Assembly (NCBI GenBank): GCA_037892935.1
Contig: JAYXKI010000008.1
Span: 372,001-436,000, forward strand
DNA length: 64,000 nt
Source: Phlebopus portentosus
Taxonomy: Eukaryota; Basidiomycota; Agaricomycetes; Boletales; Boletinellaceae
Direction of reading: 5' to 3'
Positions within the stretch are counted from its first letter, which is position 1. Every line of letters starts with the position of its first letter. Below are positions 25,321 to 36,880 of this stretch, piece after piece. Under the pieces are notes generated by a model. It saw only the letters and a list, made by a program, of their open reading frames with translations, searched no databases and was not told the DNA's origin. The position numbers and the translations under genes were made by a program.

Positions 25321-25694
25321 ATGCATCTCAATCTCGTTCTTGTCTTCTCTGGCGTTGCGATCTCTTCCGCCTTCGCTTTTGTTTCGGTCCTTTCAAGGCA
25401 GGATTTATCGGGTTCGTCCATCTCACTTCCTTACTGGCCTCTTTTCAGGAAATCTAACTTTGCATACCCATCGCAAATTCAGAATGCGTTCAGACTTGCA
25501 GCGAGGACGTCGATCTCGGCAGGTGCTCCCTGACCGACATATATTGTCTCTGCAATGACGAGGAGTATCGCGATCATTCGCTGGCATGTTATGTCAACAC
25601 TTGCAATGATACGGACTTGAGAGGTGCCGTCTATTACTGGATTCATGAGTGTGATGATCTGGGTGCTACGATCCCTACGGCGACCGGGCACTAG
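25321..25694 (+). CDS. CFEM-domain secreted protein
   Basis: ATG at 25321; the signal peptide MHLNLVLVFSGVAISSAFAF leads to VSVLSRQDLSG and a GTTCGT donor in phase 1. Exon 2 completes a GAA codon and reads ECVQTCSEDVDLGRC, SLTDIYCLCNDEEY, ACYVNTCND and YYWIHECDDLGATIPTATGH, then TAG at 25692-25694. Eight cysteines have the CFEM spacing (C-x3-C, C-L-C with the preceding Asp, C-x4-C, final C). The family is extracellular or wall/membrane-anchored; known members bind haem or act at host surfaces. No GPI signal is visible, so it is probably secreted. This is the intact partner of the damaged copy at 23045. Confidence 0.8.
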
Positions 25695-26329
25695 TTGTAT
25701 CGTTTGAGGCGACATATGTGGAAGAGTTCTTGGATTGCATGGTGATTAGTTGAGTGAGTATTATCAGTTTCTTTCTGCTCCGACGGACATTGATTGCTGA
25801 TCTCCTATATCGCACGCACGGTTGCAGGTTGCTACAGACTATAGGAAGCATTGTCGTGTCAGCGAGATTAAGCCTTTTAACGCTGGATAAACACATATAA
25901 ATTCATGCATTTCTTGTTGAACCCCGATCAATCGCTTGAAGAAAGAACTTGCAAAGGAAGTGGACCGTTTGCTGTCCAAATGTCAATTGCAGCATGTTTC
26001 TTTCTACTAATTCGGCCTTGACTTGCTTCCGACTTGGTTTCAAGAGTGCGCTGAGGCCTTGTGGACCGTCACGCGAATTGCATGAACATGCAATTGAGTA
26101 TGATTGATGAACACAAAATACTTGACTGAGTCTTGACTCATCTCGGCCTCGCGTAACGTGCTCTTCGCTCCTAGATCCCGGTCATTCGACGTGGTATATA
26201 GGAGAGTAATAGTACATGTTATTCGCATGGTACGTGGGTGCATAGGTGGTGTCACCCTCGTGTTGATTTCCGGGATGGCCGTGGCCAAGTTCGTCTTCCG
26301 AGAATTCGCAGCGACGCTCTTTTGCGCGA

Positions 26330-26735
26330 TTGGTTGAACGTGCCGCGTCGTCGTTTGCTCGGCGTGGTCTTCCATATTCCGAATGTGACGAGCGTTAGCG
26401 CTCTTGCTCTCCGAAAGCATCAGCCGTTGAGTCCGCCATTCTAACTCCTAGCACGTTCATCATATCTTCGTAAATATCAAATTCCGATTAATGTTGATCG
26501 TTCGCATGTAGCTAGTGACGAAGTTGAACGGATCGAGATCACGACCGTCATTCGCGAAAGTCACGGATACACCTTCACTCTTCGATGGAATAATTTATTT
26601 GAGCCATTCGACGTGCTCCATTCACTTGGAAATCTGTCATTGATGTCTTTTATTGACGCGTTTGGTATTGACAATGCTAGCATGTTTATCCCTCAAGGAT
26701 GGGAGATGAAGCAGTCTGCTTCATCGTCATGGTGA
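26330..26735 (+). pseudogene. Unknown gene remnant, duplication copy 2
   Basis: Counterpart of 24010-24480. It reads RRLLGVVFHIPNVTSV, then after an intron-like gap EVERIEITTVIRESHGYTF, then NLFEPFDVLHSLGNLS, FGIDNASMFIPQGWEM and stop. The 3' part stays open in one frame here, unlike copy 1. No family recognised. Confidence 0.35.
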
Positions 26736-27007
26736 ACCAGACATTTATTGCGGCATATTTCTTGCTAGCTGCTGTTCAGTGTTCATACCCAGACGGCGTT
26801 CTTCTAAACGTGCAAAGTATCTAATTCGGGGCGGCGTTCGTGACAAAGTTACATACCAACGCCACCGTCGCCGGGATAGCCTTTTACTGCTGCCGAGAAT
26901 CTCACTTTCTCGATCACTTGGTCACACCACATATTCATTCAAATCTTACATCAAACGTCAGCCAACGCTCTCTCACGAATCGTTGCTTGTGTCTCTTTAA
27001 AACCTCG

Positions 27008-27258
27008 GTTCTGACTTGCCATGCACGCACCAGGAGAAGTAATATGTAGTTCCTGGCATAACACCGGGTTCGAATACTTCGAGCAGTATCCGCACCACTA
27101 GGATGCGGTGTCCACGGTCAAGATCGTATGCAGGGAAACGAAGTGAGAAGACGAACCAAATGAACTGCCATAATTGTGGACGGGGCCTTGGATAACCTTT
27201 GCATTGACTGTGAGATTACGATAACAGCTGATTGTCAAGTCAAGGGCTGAGTGCACAG
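27008..27258 (-). repeat. Inverted repeat, left copy (MFS breakpoint)
   Basis: The reverse complement matches 33523-33777 with about 80-85% identity by eye, from ATATTGACTGTGC through GTTATCCAAGGC, GTGGTGCGGATACTGCTCG and ACATATTACTTCTCCTGG. Confidence 0.8.
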
Positions 27259-27764
27259 TCAATATCCTCAGCAGGTGATTATCGTCGAAAGCCATACTGA
27301 AGGCTTCATCAGTTTCATACGTATATTTGTGGGAGCCTGGCGATTGTGAACGTATGTCAAGTCGTTGCGCTGTAGGAATTCAGGACTCACCTCAAGCGAA
27401 GCATAAGGAACAAAAAACATTGTCAGACAAATGAGATACTGAGTATCGGAAGCGTTCAAGTCGTCTTCCGCCCCATAAAGCTGGAACAGTCGTTAATCGC
27501 CGCCTCAAAACTGATATTTCCGGGGACAGCACGTACTCGTGCGTTGCCAATGCCGGTTCTATCCAGGAAGCAGAGCAGGTAGAGGAAATACATCCACGAA
27601 ACCAGGATGAAGTCGATCCGTCGCACGAGTCATTTCTCATCAATCGCATCGCTAAGGCTCATCTTGGCGTCCGAAGGCACGTTCCCATCGTTGCTGCGAG
27701 TCAGGTTGTTGACACTTCCTTCGCGGCGAAGATTCTTTGAGTCGTCATGCGGTATTTCTGTCAT
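27008..27764 (-). pseudogene. N-terminal half of allantoate-permease-like MFS gene
   Basis: Reading leftwards from the ATG at 27764 (MTEIPHDDSKNLRREG), the sequence gives LVRRIDFILVSWMYFLYLLC, FLDRTGIGNAR, an intron, LYGAEDDLNASDTQYLICL, TMFFVPYASLE, an intron, and APTNIRMKLMKPSVWLSTI. This is TM1-TM3 of the Dal5/allantoate permease family. TGA interrupts EK*LVRR where Arg is expected, and another TGA follows IITC where Trp is expected; both are single C-to-T or G-to-A changes. The copy stops at 27008, inside the TM4-5 region. The missing C-terminal half lies at 33523 on the other strand. Confidence 0.75.
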
Positions 27765-30176
27765 TGCTTTCAGCAGAGGCAGGAAAGGGTCATCGTTAGT
27801 TCCAAGAGCGTCTTTTATATTCCCACCAAAGAAGCACGGGAATTGAGTATGTCGAAGGCAGTAGATTTGGAAGGACCAACGTCTCCGTCTCTTGGAGTGC
27901 GTGAGTCGGATAGTACAGTTCACCTGAATAAGTCAGGCTTTAGAAGTTGCTTCCATTCAAACTTTGCTCGTCTACCATAGACGCTAAAAAGGCATATATC
28001 CAGAGCACAGTTAAGTTTTGCTAACTCCTGGATTAAGCGGTGTGAAATATGGGTATTAGTCTGCGCTCACCAATGCAGCCGTTGCTTGAAGTTATGCGTC
28101 GCGGTGAAGGTTACGATAGTTGGAGCTTAGAACCAGAAGATCGAGAGTTATTGATATACGAATTCGTGATGCAAATTTGGCACCTAGATAAAGTGCGTTT
28201 ACTGCGGTACAGAGTGAGAAACAAGGTTACGCACACATAAATATGAGCAAACAGCTGCAATAACGCGTCGATCAAACAGGCTTTTCACAAGTAAAGCCGT
28301 TTCACTCTTGACCGGCGTAAGCCATTGGAGAACCGTAAGTAATCGTAAGGACATGTACAAAAGATCAACAGTATGCATTTCTGCTGAGACACCGAGTCCT
28401 GGGAGCTACGTGTTTGAAGACACCAGAGAAGTCGCTCTTCGAAGAAAGCCAGAAGGCGACAGATTGTAGCTGAGTTCGGATGCGGAAAAAAGATGTCGCC
28501 TTGAAGGATAATCCGCTGCGATCGTCAATCAATCATTCTGAATGCTTGCTGACATGACCGCCGTGAATGCCTCTTATCACGTTCGCGGTTATCACGGAAC
28601 GGAATGAGCATTGGGGACACGAAGAAGTTCGACGGTAAGGAGAATGTTGGGGCTGGCTATCCGGATTTTCCGTCAGATAGTCATCTTCCGTCCAACGATT
28701 GATCCTTCTTCGGTTTTCAGTTCTGTTTCGAATCTGAGGTATGTCTCAGATTACGGACTGGAGGGAAGAGTTTCACTCGACGTGACCATGACGTTCCGGG
28801 GTATATCGGAGAAGTCTCGAATCGTCACAACGTAACGCGGAAGTACATAACTTACCGCACAGGCACCACACGCACAGGCTACTGGTCAAAGGTTACCCCG
28901 CCTGTAAGTTCTTCTACTTATCGGATGCCGTTATACAAAGTTTTGAAGCTCTTCTGCGTTGTCTGATGGACACCCCCCGAAGGTCCGATGTGTCCGTTCC
29001 TGCAGTTTTATCGATGTTTGGACCTGATAAAATTGATGACAAAATTGGTCAAGCGTCCTGATAGCCAACCTTTGTTCTAGTTCTTGACCAACTCGACGTG
29101 CAACAGGTCTGCTGCCTTTGGGTTGATGATGGACATCCCGTACGTGGCCTGGTGGTTCTCCTGAAGGCGATGCAGTGCTGGAGTGAATTTCGAGCGTGAT
29201 AATTGGGCGGAGCAGACCGGAATCTGTCGAGTCTGTGGGGCGCGTGCCATCGGGTGGGCTAGGCATCCCGATTTGTCTGTGCCTCGTCCAATCTACGTGT
29301 GCCAACCCCGTTCATCCTATTCAATTCTCCACATCTCCTGTGTGTCGTTCCTAGAGACAATTCAATTCTTAACACTCCACTCGGTGCTTCTATCAGGCGA
29401 CTCATGTGGTTCTCAGCCAAGTCTACGCTGAGTGAGGCCTTCCTTCATTCGGACGATACGGAATCTGTAATTACACTTGACGGAATATTCACCTTTATTC
29501 ACTCGTTAGTGCTATTTTGCTGCGGACAACCGTCGGCAGAGCTCATTATGATTCCATCCAGTGAGGATCCATCGGAGCGCGCCGCAACGGAGTGCATCAG
29601 TGCGTGATGTGCTTAAGACGAATTCCTGCACTTTCCGTTGTCTCTTGGGCGGCAATCCGTTGATGTGGGGGGAGCTCGCGCATGACCTCGATACCCCGCA
29701 CTCGGAGAATAGACCAAGACCAAGATCGAGATCTGAATCAGTAACAACATCTTTTGTAAAATAGAATATTTTATTGGTTTATTGGACATACTGAACAACA
29801 TGCGAATCTTTAAGAAGGACGACGAGGGCCGCATTATTACCTACGAGATCGACGTGTAATCCGCTCTTTCTCCACGACGAGCACGACGATAGGATAATCG
29901 GTTGGACAGTGGCGCGAAAGACCTGTCAGCGTAACCGAGTCCGGAACGTAACCCTAAGAGGCCCCAATAAGATTGGCACATTCCACAAATGGAAAGAAAG
30001 TCGCGTGATCGGGGTTCCAAGGAACTTGGAGAATGCGGGTGACTTCTACATATAAACTGGTCGCATCATCATTCTATTCCCATCCTCCTTGCCCTCTCCT
30101 GTCTCTCTCTTCATCGTCCTTTACCCCCCCTCCCACTCTCGGTTTTGTTTGCTATATAGTCGTCTACTAGGTCATC
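27765..30176. other. Gene-poor stretch, no confident gene
   Basis: 2.4 kb without a supported gene. Open, codon-like pieces occur: 28605-28700 (MSIGDTKKFDGKENVGAGYP), 29665-29745 (MWGELAHDLDTPHSENRPRP) and 29800-29862 (MRIFKKDDEGRIITYEIDV and stop). They cannot be joined to a gene. The last ~300 bp is the acs1 promoter, with a pyrimidine-rich tract at 30080-30140 and GCTATATAG just before the start. Confidence 0.4.
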
Positions 30177-32675
30177 ATGTCGATTGTCTTCGAAGACCAT
30201 GAACTTGCCCCGATCTACCCTATCGCATCTCGCATGCGCGAGGGTCCTAAGAAGCCTCACATCGGTCCGTCCAGAAAGGAGTACCAAGAGGCTCACGCAA
30301 AGACCATCGGTGATGGCTCGGACGAATGGTGGGAGAAGGTGAGCAATTATTCTTATTTGTTATGTTATATTTGAGTTGTCGTTTTGTATCGCGACTGGGA
30401 CGCTTTGACTTAAGTGGGGAGATTTACGGGATTAAACGGACGGGACCGTTGGCCTTGGCTTCGAGCACAGCGATGCGTCATGAGCGCCCGGGCCAATGTA
30501 TTTATTTAGCATTTATCTCTTCGCTAAAAGTACTCCCCGCATGCCGCATGATGAACAACGGACACATCATACACTCACGTGTTCTCCGTTTCTGCAATTC
30601 AGTCAAGGAGGGAGCACTTCTGACTGTTCTTTTCCTTGGCTCATTGTCCCACATGATCGATTTCTTACTCAAAAAATGAATCTTCGAATTCTATGATGAG
30701 ATTTACGTTGTGGCGAAGCTTCTTTGTTATATTACTCTCGTCAGTTTAGATTTTGATTCTAACTCATTATTTATTGTTTCTTCATAGGTTGCTCGGGAAA
30801 CTTTGCACTGGGACAGACCGTTTAAGACCGTTCGTTCCGGCGGCTTTATCAATGGCGATATTGTTTGGTTCCCCGAGGGTGGACTCAATGCATGCTACAA
30901 CTGCGTTGATCGTTGGGCATTCAAACACCCGGAGAAGACTGCTATCATCTATGAAGCAGATGAGCCTGGTGAAGGCTACACTGTTTCGTACGGAGAACTC
31001 TTCCGCGAGGTTTGCCGCGTAGCTAACGTATTGAGGGAGTTTGGCGTCAAAAAGGGTGATACTGTCTCGATTTACTTGCCGATGACCTGGCATGCCACCG
31101 CCGCTTTCCTTGCGTGCGCCCGCATTGGTGCAATTCACTCTGTTGTTTTCGCCGGTTTCTCTGCTGAGTCTCTCCGTGATCGTGTCTGTGACTGCAGCTC
31201 TCGAGTGCTAATCACGACCGATGAGGGTCGCCGCGGAGGGAAGACGATTGCCACAAAGGCCATCGTTGACGCTGCTCTGAAGGAATGCCCTTCCGTCGAA
31301 CACGTTCTCGTTCTCAAACGCACAGGCAGACAAGTTCCGTGGACGGAGGGTCGCGACAAGTGGTGGCATGAGGAAGCCGCTAAGGTCCAGGCCTATAGCC
31401 CGCCTGAAGTTATGTCATCCGAGGATCCGCTTTTCATCCTTTACGTACGTGCTCTCTTGATCATACTTCCAATTTCAAATGGCCAACGTGGCATTTCAGA
31501 CTTCTGGTTCTACTGGCAAGCCCAAGGGTGTCGTCCACACGACGGGTGGCTTTTTACTTTCCGCTGCACTAACTACCAAATATGTATTTGACCTGCACCC
31601 TGACGATAAGTTCGCTTGTATGGCTGACGTCGGTTGGATCACCGGTCATACGTACATTGTGTACGGTCCTCTTGCGAACGGTATCACCACCACTGTATTC
31701 GAATCTACTCCTGTCTATCCTACACCCTCGCGTTACTGGCAGTACGTAGAAAAGCACAAGATTACGCACTTCTACAGCGCACCGACGGCGATTCGTTTGC
31801 TTCGTCGCCTTGGTCATCAGCATGTCTCTGGGCACGATCTCTCTTCGCTGCGTGTGCTTGGCTCCGTCGGCGAGCCAATCAACCCGGAGGCGTGGTATTG
31901 GTACCATGAATACGTCGGACGCGAACAATGTGCGATTGTCGATACATTCTGGCAGACCGAAACCGGATCGATCGTCATCACTCCATTCCCCGGTGCAATC
32001 GAGACGAAGCCTGGTTCCGCTACCGTGCCATTCTTTGGTATCGAACCAGTGATTCTAGACCCTCAAAATGGTCATGTGCTCGAGGGTAACGGCGTTGAGG
32101 GTGTCCTAGTTCTGAAGAACCCGTGGCCGTCCATTGCTCGTACCGTCTACGGCGATCATAAACGATACCTCGAGACGTACATGAAGCCATACCCAGGATT
32201 CTTCTATACTGGTGATGGCGCCGCGCGTGACAAGGATGGCTACATATGGATCAAGGGACGAGTTGATGATGTTATCAACGTTTCGGGTCATCGTCTCTCT
32301 ACGGCTGAGATCGAGAGCGCTCTCATTCTTCACGCAGGTGTTGCTGAGACTGCCGTAATCGGAACTGCGGACGAGCTTACTGGCCAGGCCGTGCACGCGT
32401 TCGTGACACTCAAGCCTGACTTTGCCCCTCCTGTGGGCGAGGACGAGGGTGCGCTAGCGCGCGAGCTTACTCTTCAGGTGCGCAAGGTTATCGGTCCATT
32501 CGCCGCGCCGAAGCGCGTGTACGTCGTCACCGACTTGCCAAAGACTCGGTCCGGCAAGATCATGCGCCGTGTGCTGCGCAAGATTGTCGCTGGCGAGGGA
32601 GACCAGCTCGGAGATTTAAGTACGCTTTCGGACCCGTCTGTCGTTGATATGATCAAGGCGCGGGTTTCTGCTTGA
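30177..32675 (+). CDS. ACS1: Acetyl-CoA synthetase
   Basis: Three exons (30177-30338, 30788-31444, 31500-32675) give about 664 aa, the normal family length. The protein activates acetate with ATP and CoA via acetyl-AMP, supplying acetyl-CoA in cytosol and nucleus. Visible motifs: [22 protein letters not shown] block ([19 protein letters not shown]), the AMP-binding loop [87 protein letters not shown], and the C-terminal [11 protein letters not shown] with the acetylatable catalytic Lys. Intron 1 is 449 nt, far longer than the 50-60 nt norm in this window; intron 2 is 55 nt. No lesion. Confidence 0.97.
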
Positions 32676-33522
32676 ACGGTTTCATAACGCCTATATTGCA
32701 TATTGCAGTAATTGCCCACTGACGGAGAGGGTTTTTATCTCCTTTTTCTCACGTCGTTCGACTTCACTACTCGTCATTTTCCTCTAACCATCCTATCCTT
32801 GCTACAGAGTATTTTTTTCGTATTCTGTCGGTAGTTACGTTACCGCCACCGTGACCTACCTTCACTCTTACGCCCTTAAAATATTTTCAGTTTTTTATGC
32901 CGTCTCTGATCTCGATATCTGATTACTCTTGTATGAATGCTGTAGAATAAAATAAAAGGAGACGAACTTTCGATAGCTTAGTTAGTTTCATAGCACATTT
33001 CGAAAAGGATTGGTAAAGGCAATGTTACAGTGGGACAGTCTTTCGTGTCAGCGCACGTGTTGTGACAATTCGCGACGCTGTGGGGAACATGCTTTTTCAC
33101 CACAAGTTTCACATCTCTAAGACTGCAAACTCAAGGAGATTCGTATAACTCTGGGACGGAACTAATCTTTCCCAGATGTTCTATCAGAAAATCCGAATAG
33201 CCTGCTCCAATATCTTGCTTACCGTCAGTTTTCGTCTCTCCTTGCTCACCTCGTTCCGAGACTCCACGATCCACAATAAACGCAAACGCGGTAAACGCTT
33301 TCATAGGGACTGCTTCAGATAAAAACAAAAATAACCGATTGACAACTACAATAGAAAGCAAGCAAATTGTGGATTATTAGGTATTATCCTCCGACGTAGC
33401 ATCTTTTTCCTTTTCAACGGTCGTAATTTGACATCATCGCAGTTTTCATCACATCGGAGGAGCAACCCAGCTGGTGGCTTCAAATCCGTAGTATTCTCAA
33501 TTCTGGACTCCTGGATTTCTCA
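32676..33522. other. Intergenic 3' of acs1, no gene seen
   Basis: T-rich 3' region with AATAAAATAAAAG near 32947 as a possible polyadenylation signal. A frame at 33131-33361 (-) has no recognisable product. Confidence 0.4.
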
Positions 33523-33777
33523 ATATTGACTGTGCGTTCACTCCTTGACTTGATAGCCAGCTGATATCGTAATCTCACCATCAACCCAAAGGTTATCCAA
33601 GGCCTCGTCCACAATTTTCGCAGTTTACTTGGTTCGTCTTTTCATTCCGTTCCCCTGCATACGATCTTAACCGTGGATACCGTATCCTAGTGGTGCGGAT
33701 ACTGCTCGGAGTATTCGAATCTGGCTTTATGCCCGGAGCTACATATTACTTCTCCTGGCGCGTGCATGCCAAGTTAG
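33523..33777 (+). repeat. Inverted repeat, right copy (MFS breakpoint)
   Basis: Matches the reverse complement of 27008-27258. Together the copies bracket a ~6.3 kb segment that contains acs1. Confidence 0.8.
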
Positions 33778-35469
33778 TACTTTTAGTATAGATGGCTGAG
33801 CATAACATCGCAAAGCTGGAATAGACGCGATGAACTGGGATTGCGTCTGGCCATATTCACATCCGTAGTCACTCTAGCCGGTGCATTTGGCGGACTCTTG
33901 GCAGTGAGTGCTCTGCTCCGTAAATTTCAATTTAGCGTTATATAGTAATGCCTGCAGGTGGTAATCGCGAATATGGAAGGCATCGGCGGAAAACCTGCAT
34001 GGTAAGGCATTGACTATTTCAGTTGCCTACCGTTGACCAAGCTCACCTGTTATGCAGGGCGTGGATCTTCATGCTTGAGGGTCTCATCACCGTTGTGGTG
34101 GGAGTCGCCTCATTCTTCATAATTCAAGATTACCCTGCTAAAGCTCGGTTTCTTTCGGAGAGTGAGCGCGTATTTGTTATTCGACGCTTACACCCGGATA
34201 ATCAGTTATCTGCTGCCGGAGAACGGCTCCAGTGGCGGAATATTCGGAAGAGCTTCGTGGACTATAAGACATGGCTCTGTGCGACATGCGCTATTGGTTA
34301 GAAGATGTTACAGTCCTCCCATCAGTCCACCTGAGCTTACAAGTTGACGTAGGCTCTGCTACTCCAGCAAATTCCTTTGCTTTCTTCCTTCCAAGCATTA
34401 TCTCAATGCTAGGTGAGCGGTGAGCGTTCCTGGAAATTGACGGATGCCATTTCTCTGAATTCGTAATTCAGGATACAGCGCGACAAGAGCAAATTTACTC
34501 ACAGTTCCTGTCCATCTTGTGGCTTGGGTTTGTGCATGTATTATCGGTTACAAGGCTTATCGGATTAGATAACGTGGATATTGTGCAATGTGAGTCTCAC
34601 TTCCGACTCACATCTTGCTACTTACGCAATCTACGTACTAGGGGCCTACTTTCAATTGGTAATGGTCACTTCCTTTTGAAAATTACCACAAAGATCCTAC
34701 TGTGGTTCTTTGCCCCGGAATGACTTCCAAGCTTCCGTAGGCTTCATAATTCTAACAGTCTCGAGAAACAAGGCGTTGTCATATTTTGCGATTTATGTTG
34801 TCGCTTTGTGAGATTGTGTATGTACTGCTCTACAGATTTGTGCGTTGACACATGAGGAGCAGAAGCGTACGTGCTGTCGGTCGTGAGTCGTACACCTGTT
34901 TTAATTCGCAGCATGAACATTATACTGATCAGATTACTGTTAGCGAATACAATGTCAGATCATCTTCTGTCGGAGATTATAGCTAAAGCTGATAAACTTG
35001 CCGCAGTTCATGGATTTCAAACAATACCGAGGGGGCATACAAACGTAGCATCTCGATTGCAATAGTATTGACGGCGTACGTTCTTATGAATCCGTGTTTG
35101 TCAATATAGTGTGCTAATCCGTTGCCTAAGGATCGGACTTGACGGGGATAGCAAGCACAAACTTGGTTCGTACCTGGCCCTCATGGCAGTAGGCTTGGAT
35201 TTATGAATTGCATAGTGTCGCACTGAATTCGCACCTTGGTATACTACTGGATACGCTGTGACACTAGCATTCACGGTTGTCGGAGTTGTCTCGGCGATCG
35301 CTCTGCATATTCTTCTGCGCAGGAGAAAACGTGTCGTGAACGTGGAGCGCGTGATGAAGTGATTGGTGATATAAAAAGAGGCGACTTGAATAATGGCTGT
35401 TATGAAAGCGTGGAAGCAGCGAAGAGGGACAAGGGTGACGAACGGAGTGGATTCCGATATATAATTTAA
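33523..35469 (+). pseudogene. C-terminal half of allantoate-permease-like MFS gene
   Basis: No N-terminal TM1-TM3 is present. Readable exons are VIQGLVHNF, VVRILLGVFESGFMPGATYY, WNRRDELGLRLAIFTSVVTL, ANMEGIGGKPAW, AWIFMLEGLITVVVGVASFF, SATPANSFAFFLPSIISMLG, YSATRANLLTVPVHLVAWVC, then a stop in CIIGYKAYRIR. Later pieces are GFIILTVSRNKALSYFAIY, NNTEGAYKRSISIAIVLTA, YRTEFAPWYTTGYAVTLAF and the family tail RGARDEVIGDIKRG to RDKGDERSGFRYII, in shifting frames. The missing 5' half lies on the opposite strand at 27008-27764. Confidence 0.75.
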
Positions 35470-36880
35470 GGTCACGAATCCAGAGTGTCAATTATGTACG
35501 CATTCCTGCTTACCTTTTGCATGACTGGATTTTGATCCATCTATTTCTGGTCCATAGAGTAATTCGGAGCGTCATATAACAAGAAGATAAGAAAACTTGT
35601 TCAGAGACCAGCGCCATTGAGAGTAAGACTGTCTGTATGTTCAACTCGAAATTGTCCATTTCGATGCAATGAACCTTCCTCGCCATATCCGGCTATGAAC
35701 AATACCTGTCTAGCTCTCCTTTATCTTAAGGGATTTCATGATGACGTCTCTAGCGCTCGTAGTAGTATTTTGCCTGCCTTCCCCCCACAAGCCTTGACTT
35801 CGCTGGACTTCCCACACAACTTCTGTACGTCGTCCACTGCAATGGTCTTGTAGATAGTTTGTAGCTTTTCCCCGGGTGTCTTGTGTCCTTTTGCTTCAGC
35901 AAGGTGGAGGATCCCACATTCTCCGTCACGATAATGTACCCGGAAGTATCTGGGTTTTCTATCGAAACCGTCCTTGTTCATGCCTATGATATCCGATGCC
36001 GGGCATGAAGACCGTTCACCTTCACCCGGGGTCATCCCCTACTTTCTGGCTAGAGCAATCCCAGATGCCGATTCTCGACTTCAGGTTCTCCGCGTGAACA
36101 TCCCAATACCAATACCTCCTAACATCGATGTAGTTGGACACTTACATAACGTACCCACCTGTACACCTCAAAGCGGAGAAGAAAGTAGAATTCTCGGGGC
36201 ATTTCGGCACGCCTCGTGATTTCCAAATCTGATCGCGTCTGGTTATTTGAGCGATGTTTGATTGATGAGGTCAATCTCGCGACGGCTTTGTTGCCTCCCT
36301 CCATCATGAAGCATAAGCAGTTAACCATCGAGCGAGTCGATTTCGCAACGCATCCGACAAATCGCATCCTGCGCATGCTCGGAAGAATGGGCTGGCGTCC
36401 GGAACCTTTTTCGACTGACATGCAATGAAACTTGCTCGTCTTCCCCTGAAAGCCTAAAATCGTCAACTAGGTGGGATATCACAAAGGTGAGAAATTTGCC
36501 TCGGTTAACAAAGCGCGTCTAATGAGAAATTTGGTTTGTCTACTGTCCAGCTCTTTCTTTCAGTCTCAGGCGAGTTTCGCGTACCCAGCCGTCATTTCTC
36601 GCGTCATGCGCGTCGAATGAAACGGTAGTTCGATCCATGCCACTCAAAGTCCGTTATTGGCTCTCCGACGGTCGCGATGGTGGAATACAATGGTTCTCAT
36701 TGGATCCGTTGGGAAGTGGTGATTGGTGTTCCGGGGCACGTGACTGTAGACATGCTCAGCCCTCCGTTAAGTTATAAGATTGGTCACGCCGGCTCTGATG
36801 CCGTTTCTCCACCTCGACACCTTCCTACCTCTACCCTTCTGCATCTTCCATCTGGTCCATCACCGTCACCACTGCTTATA
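35470..36880. other. Intergenic, unassigned open frames
   Basis: Longest frames are 35736-36035 (-, with an ATG, 99 aa) and 36216-36428 (+, 70 aa). Neither resembles a known family nor has clear flanking splice sites. The last part is the promoter of the CCC1-like gene. Confidence 0.35.

Larger units (their letters stand above)
25316..27007 (+). repeat. Tandem segmental duplication, unit 2
   Basis: Second copy of the 23040-24735 unit. Its right end coincides with the edge of the inverted MFS fragment at 27008, so the duplication ends at, or was cut by, that rearrangement breakpoint. Confidence 0.7.

Noticed and set aside
28931..29305. 124 aa minus-strand open frame
   Set aside because: Composition is not clearly coding and no family is recognised; it lies in a stretch of decayed sequence.
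35736..36035. 99 aa protein on the minus strand
   Set aside because: It has an ATG but no recognisable domain, splice context or paralogue in the window.
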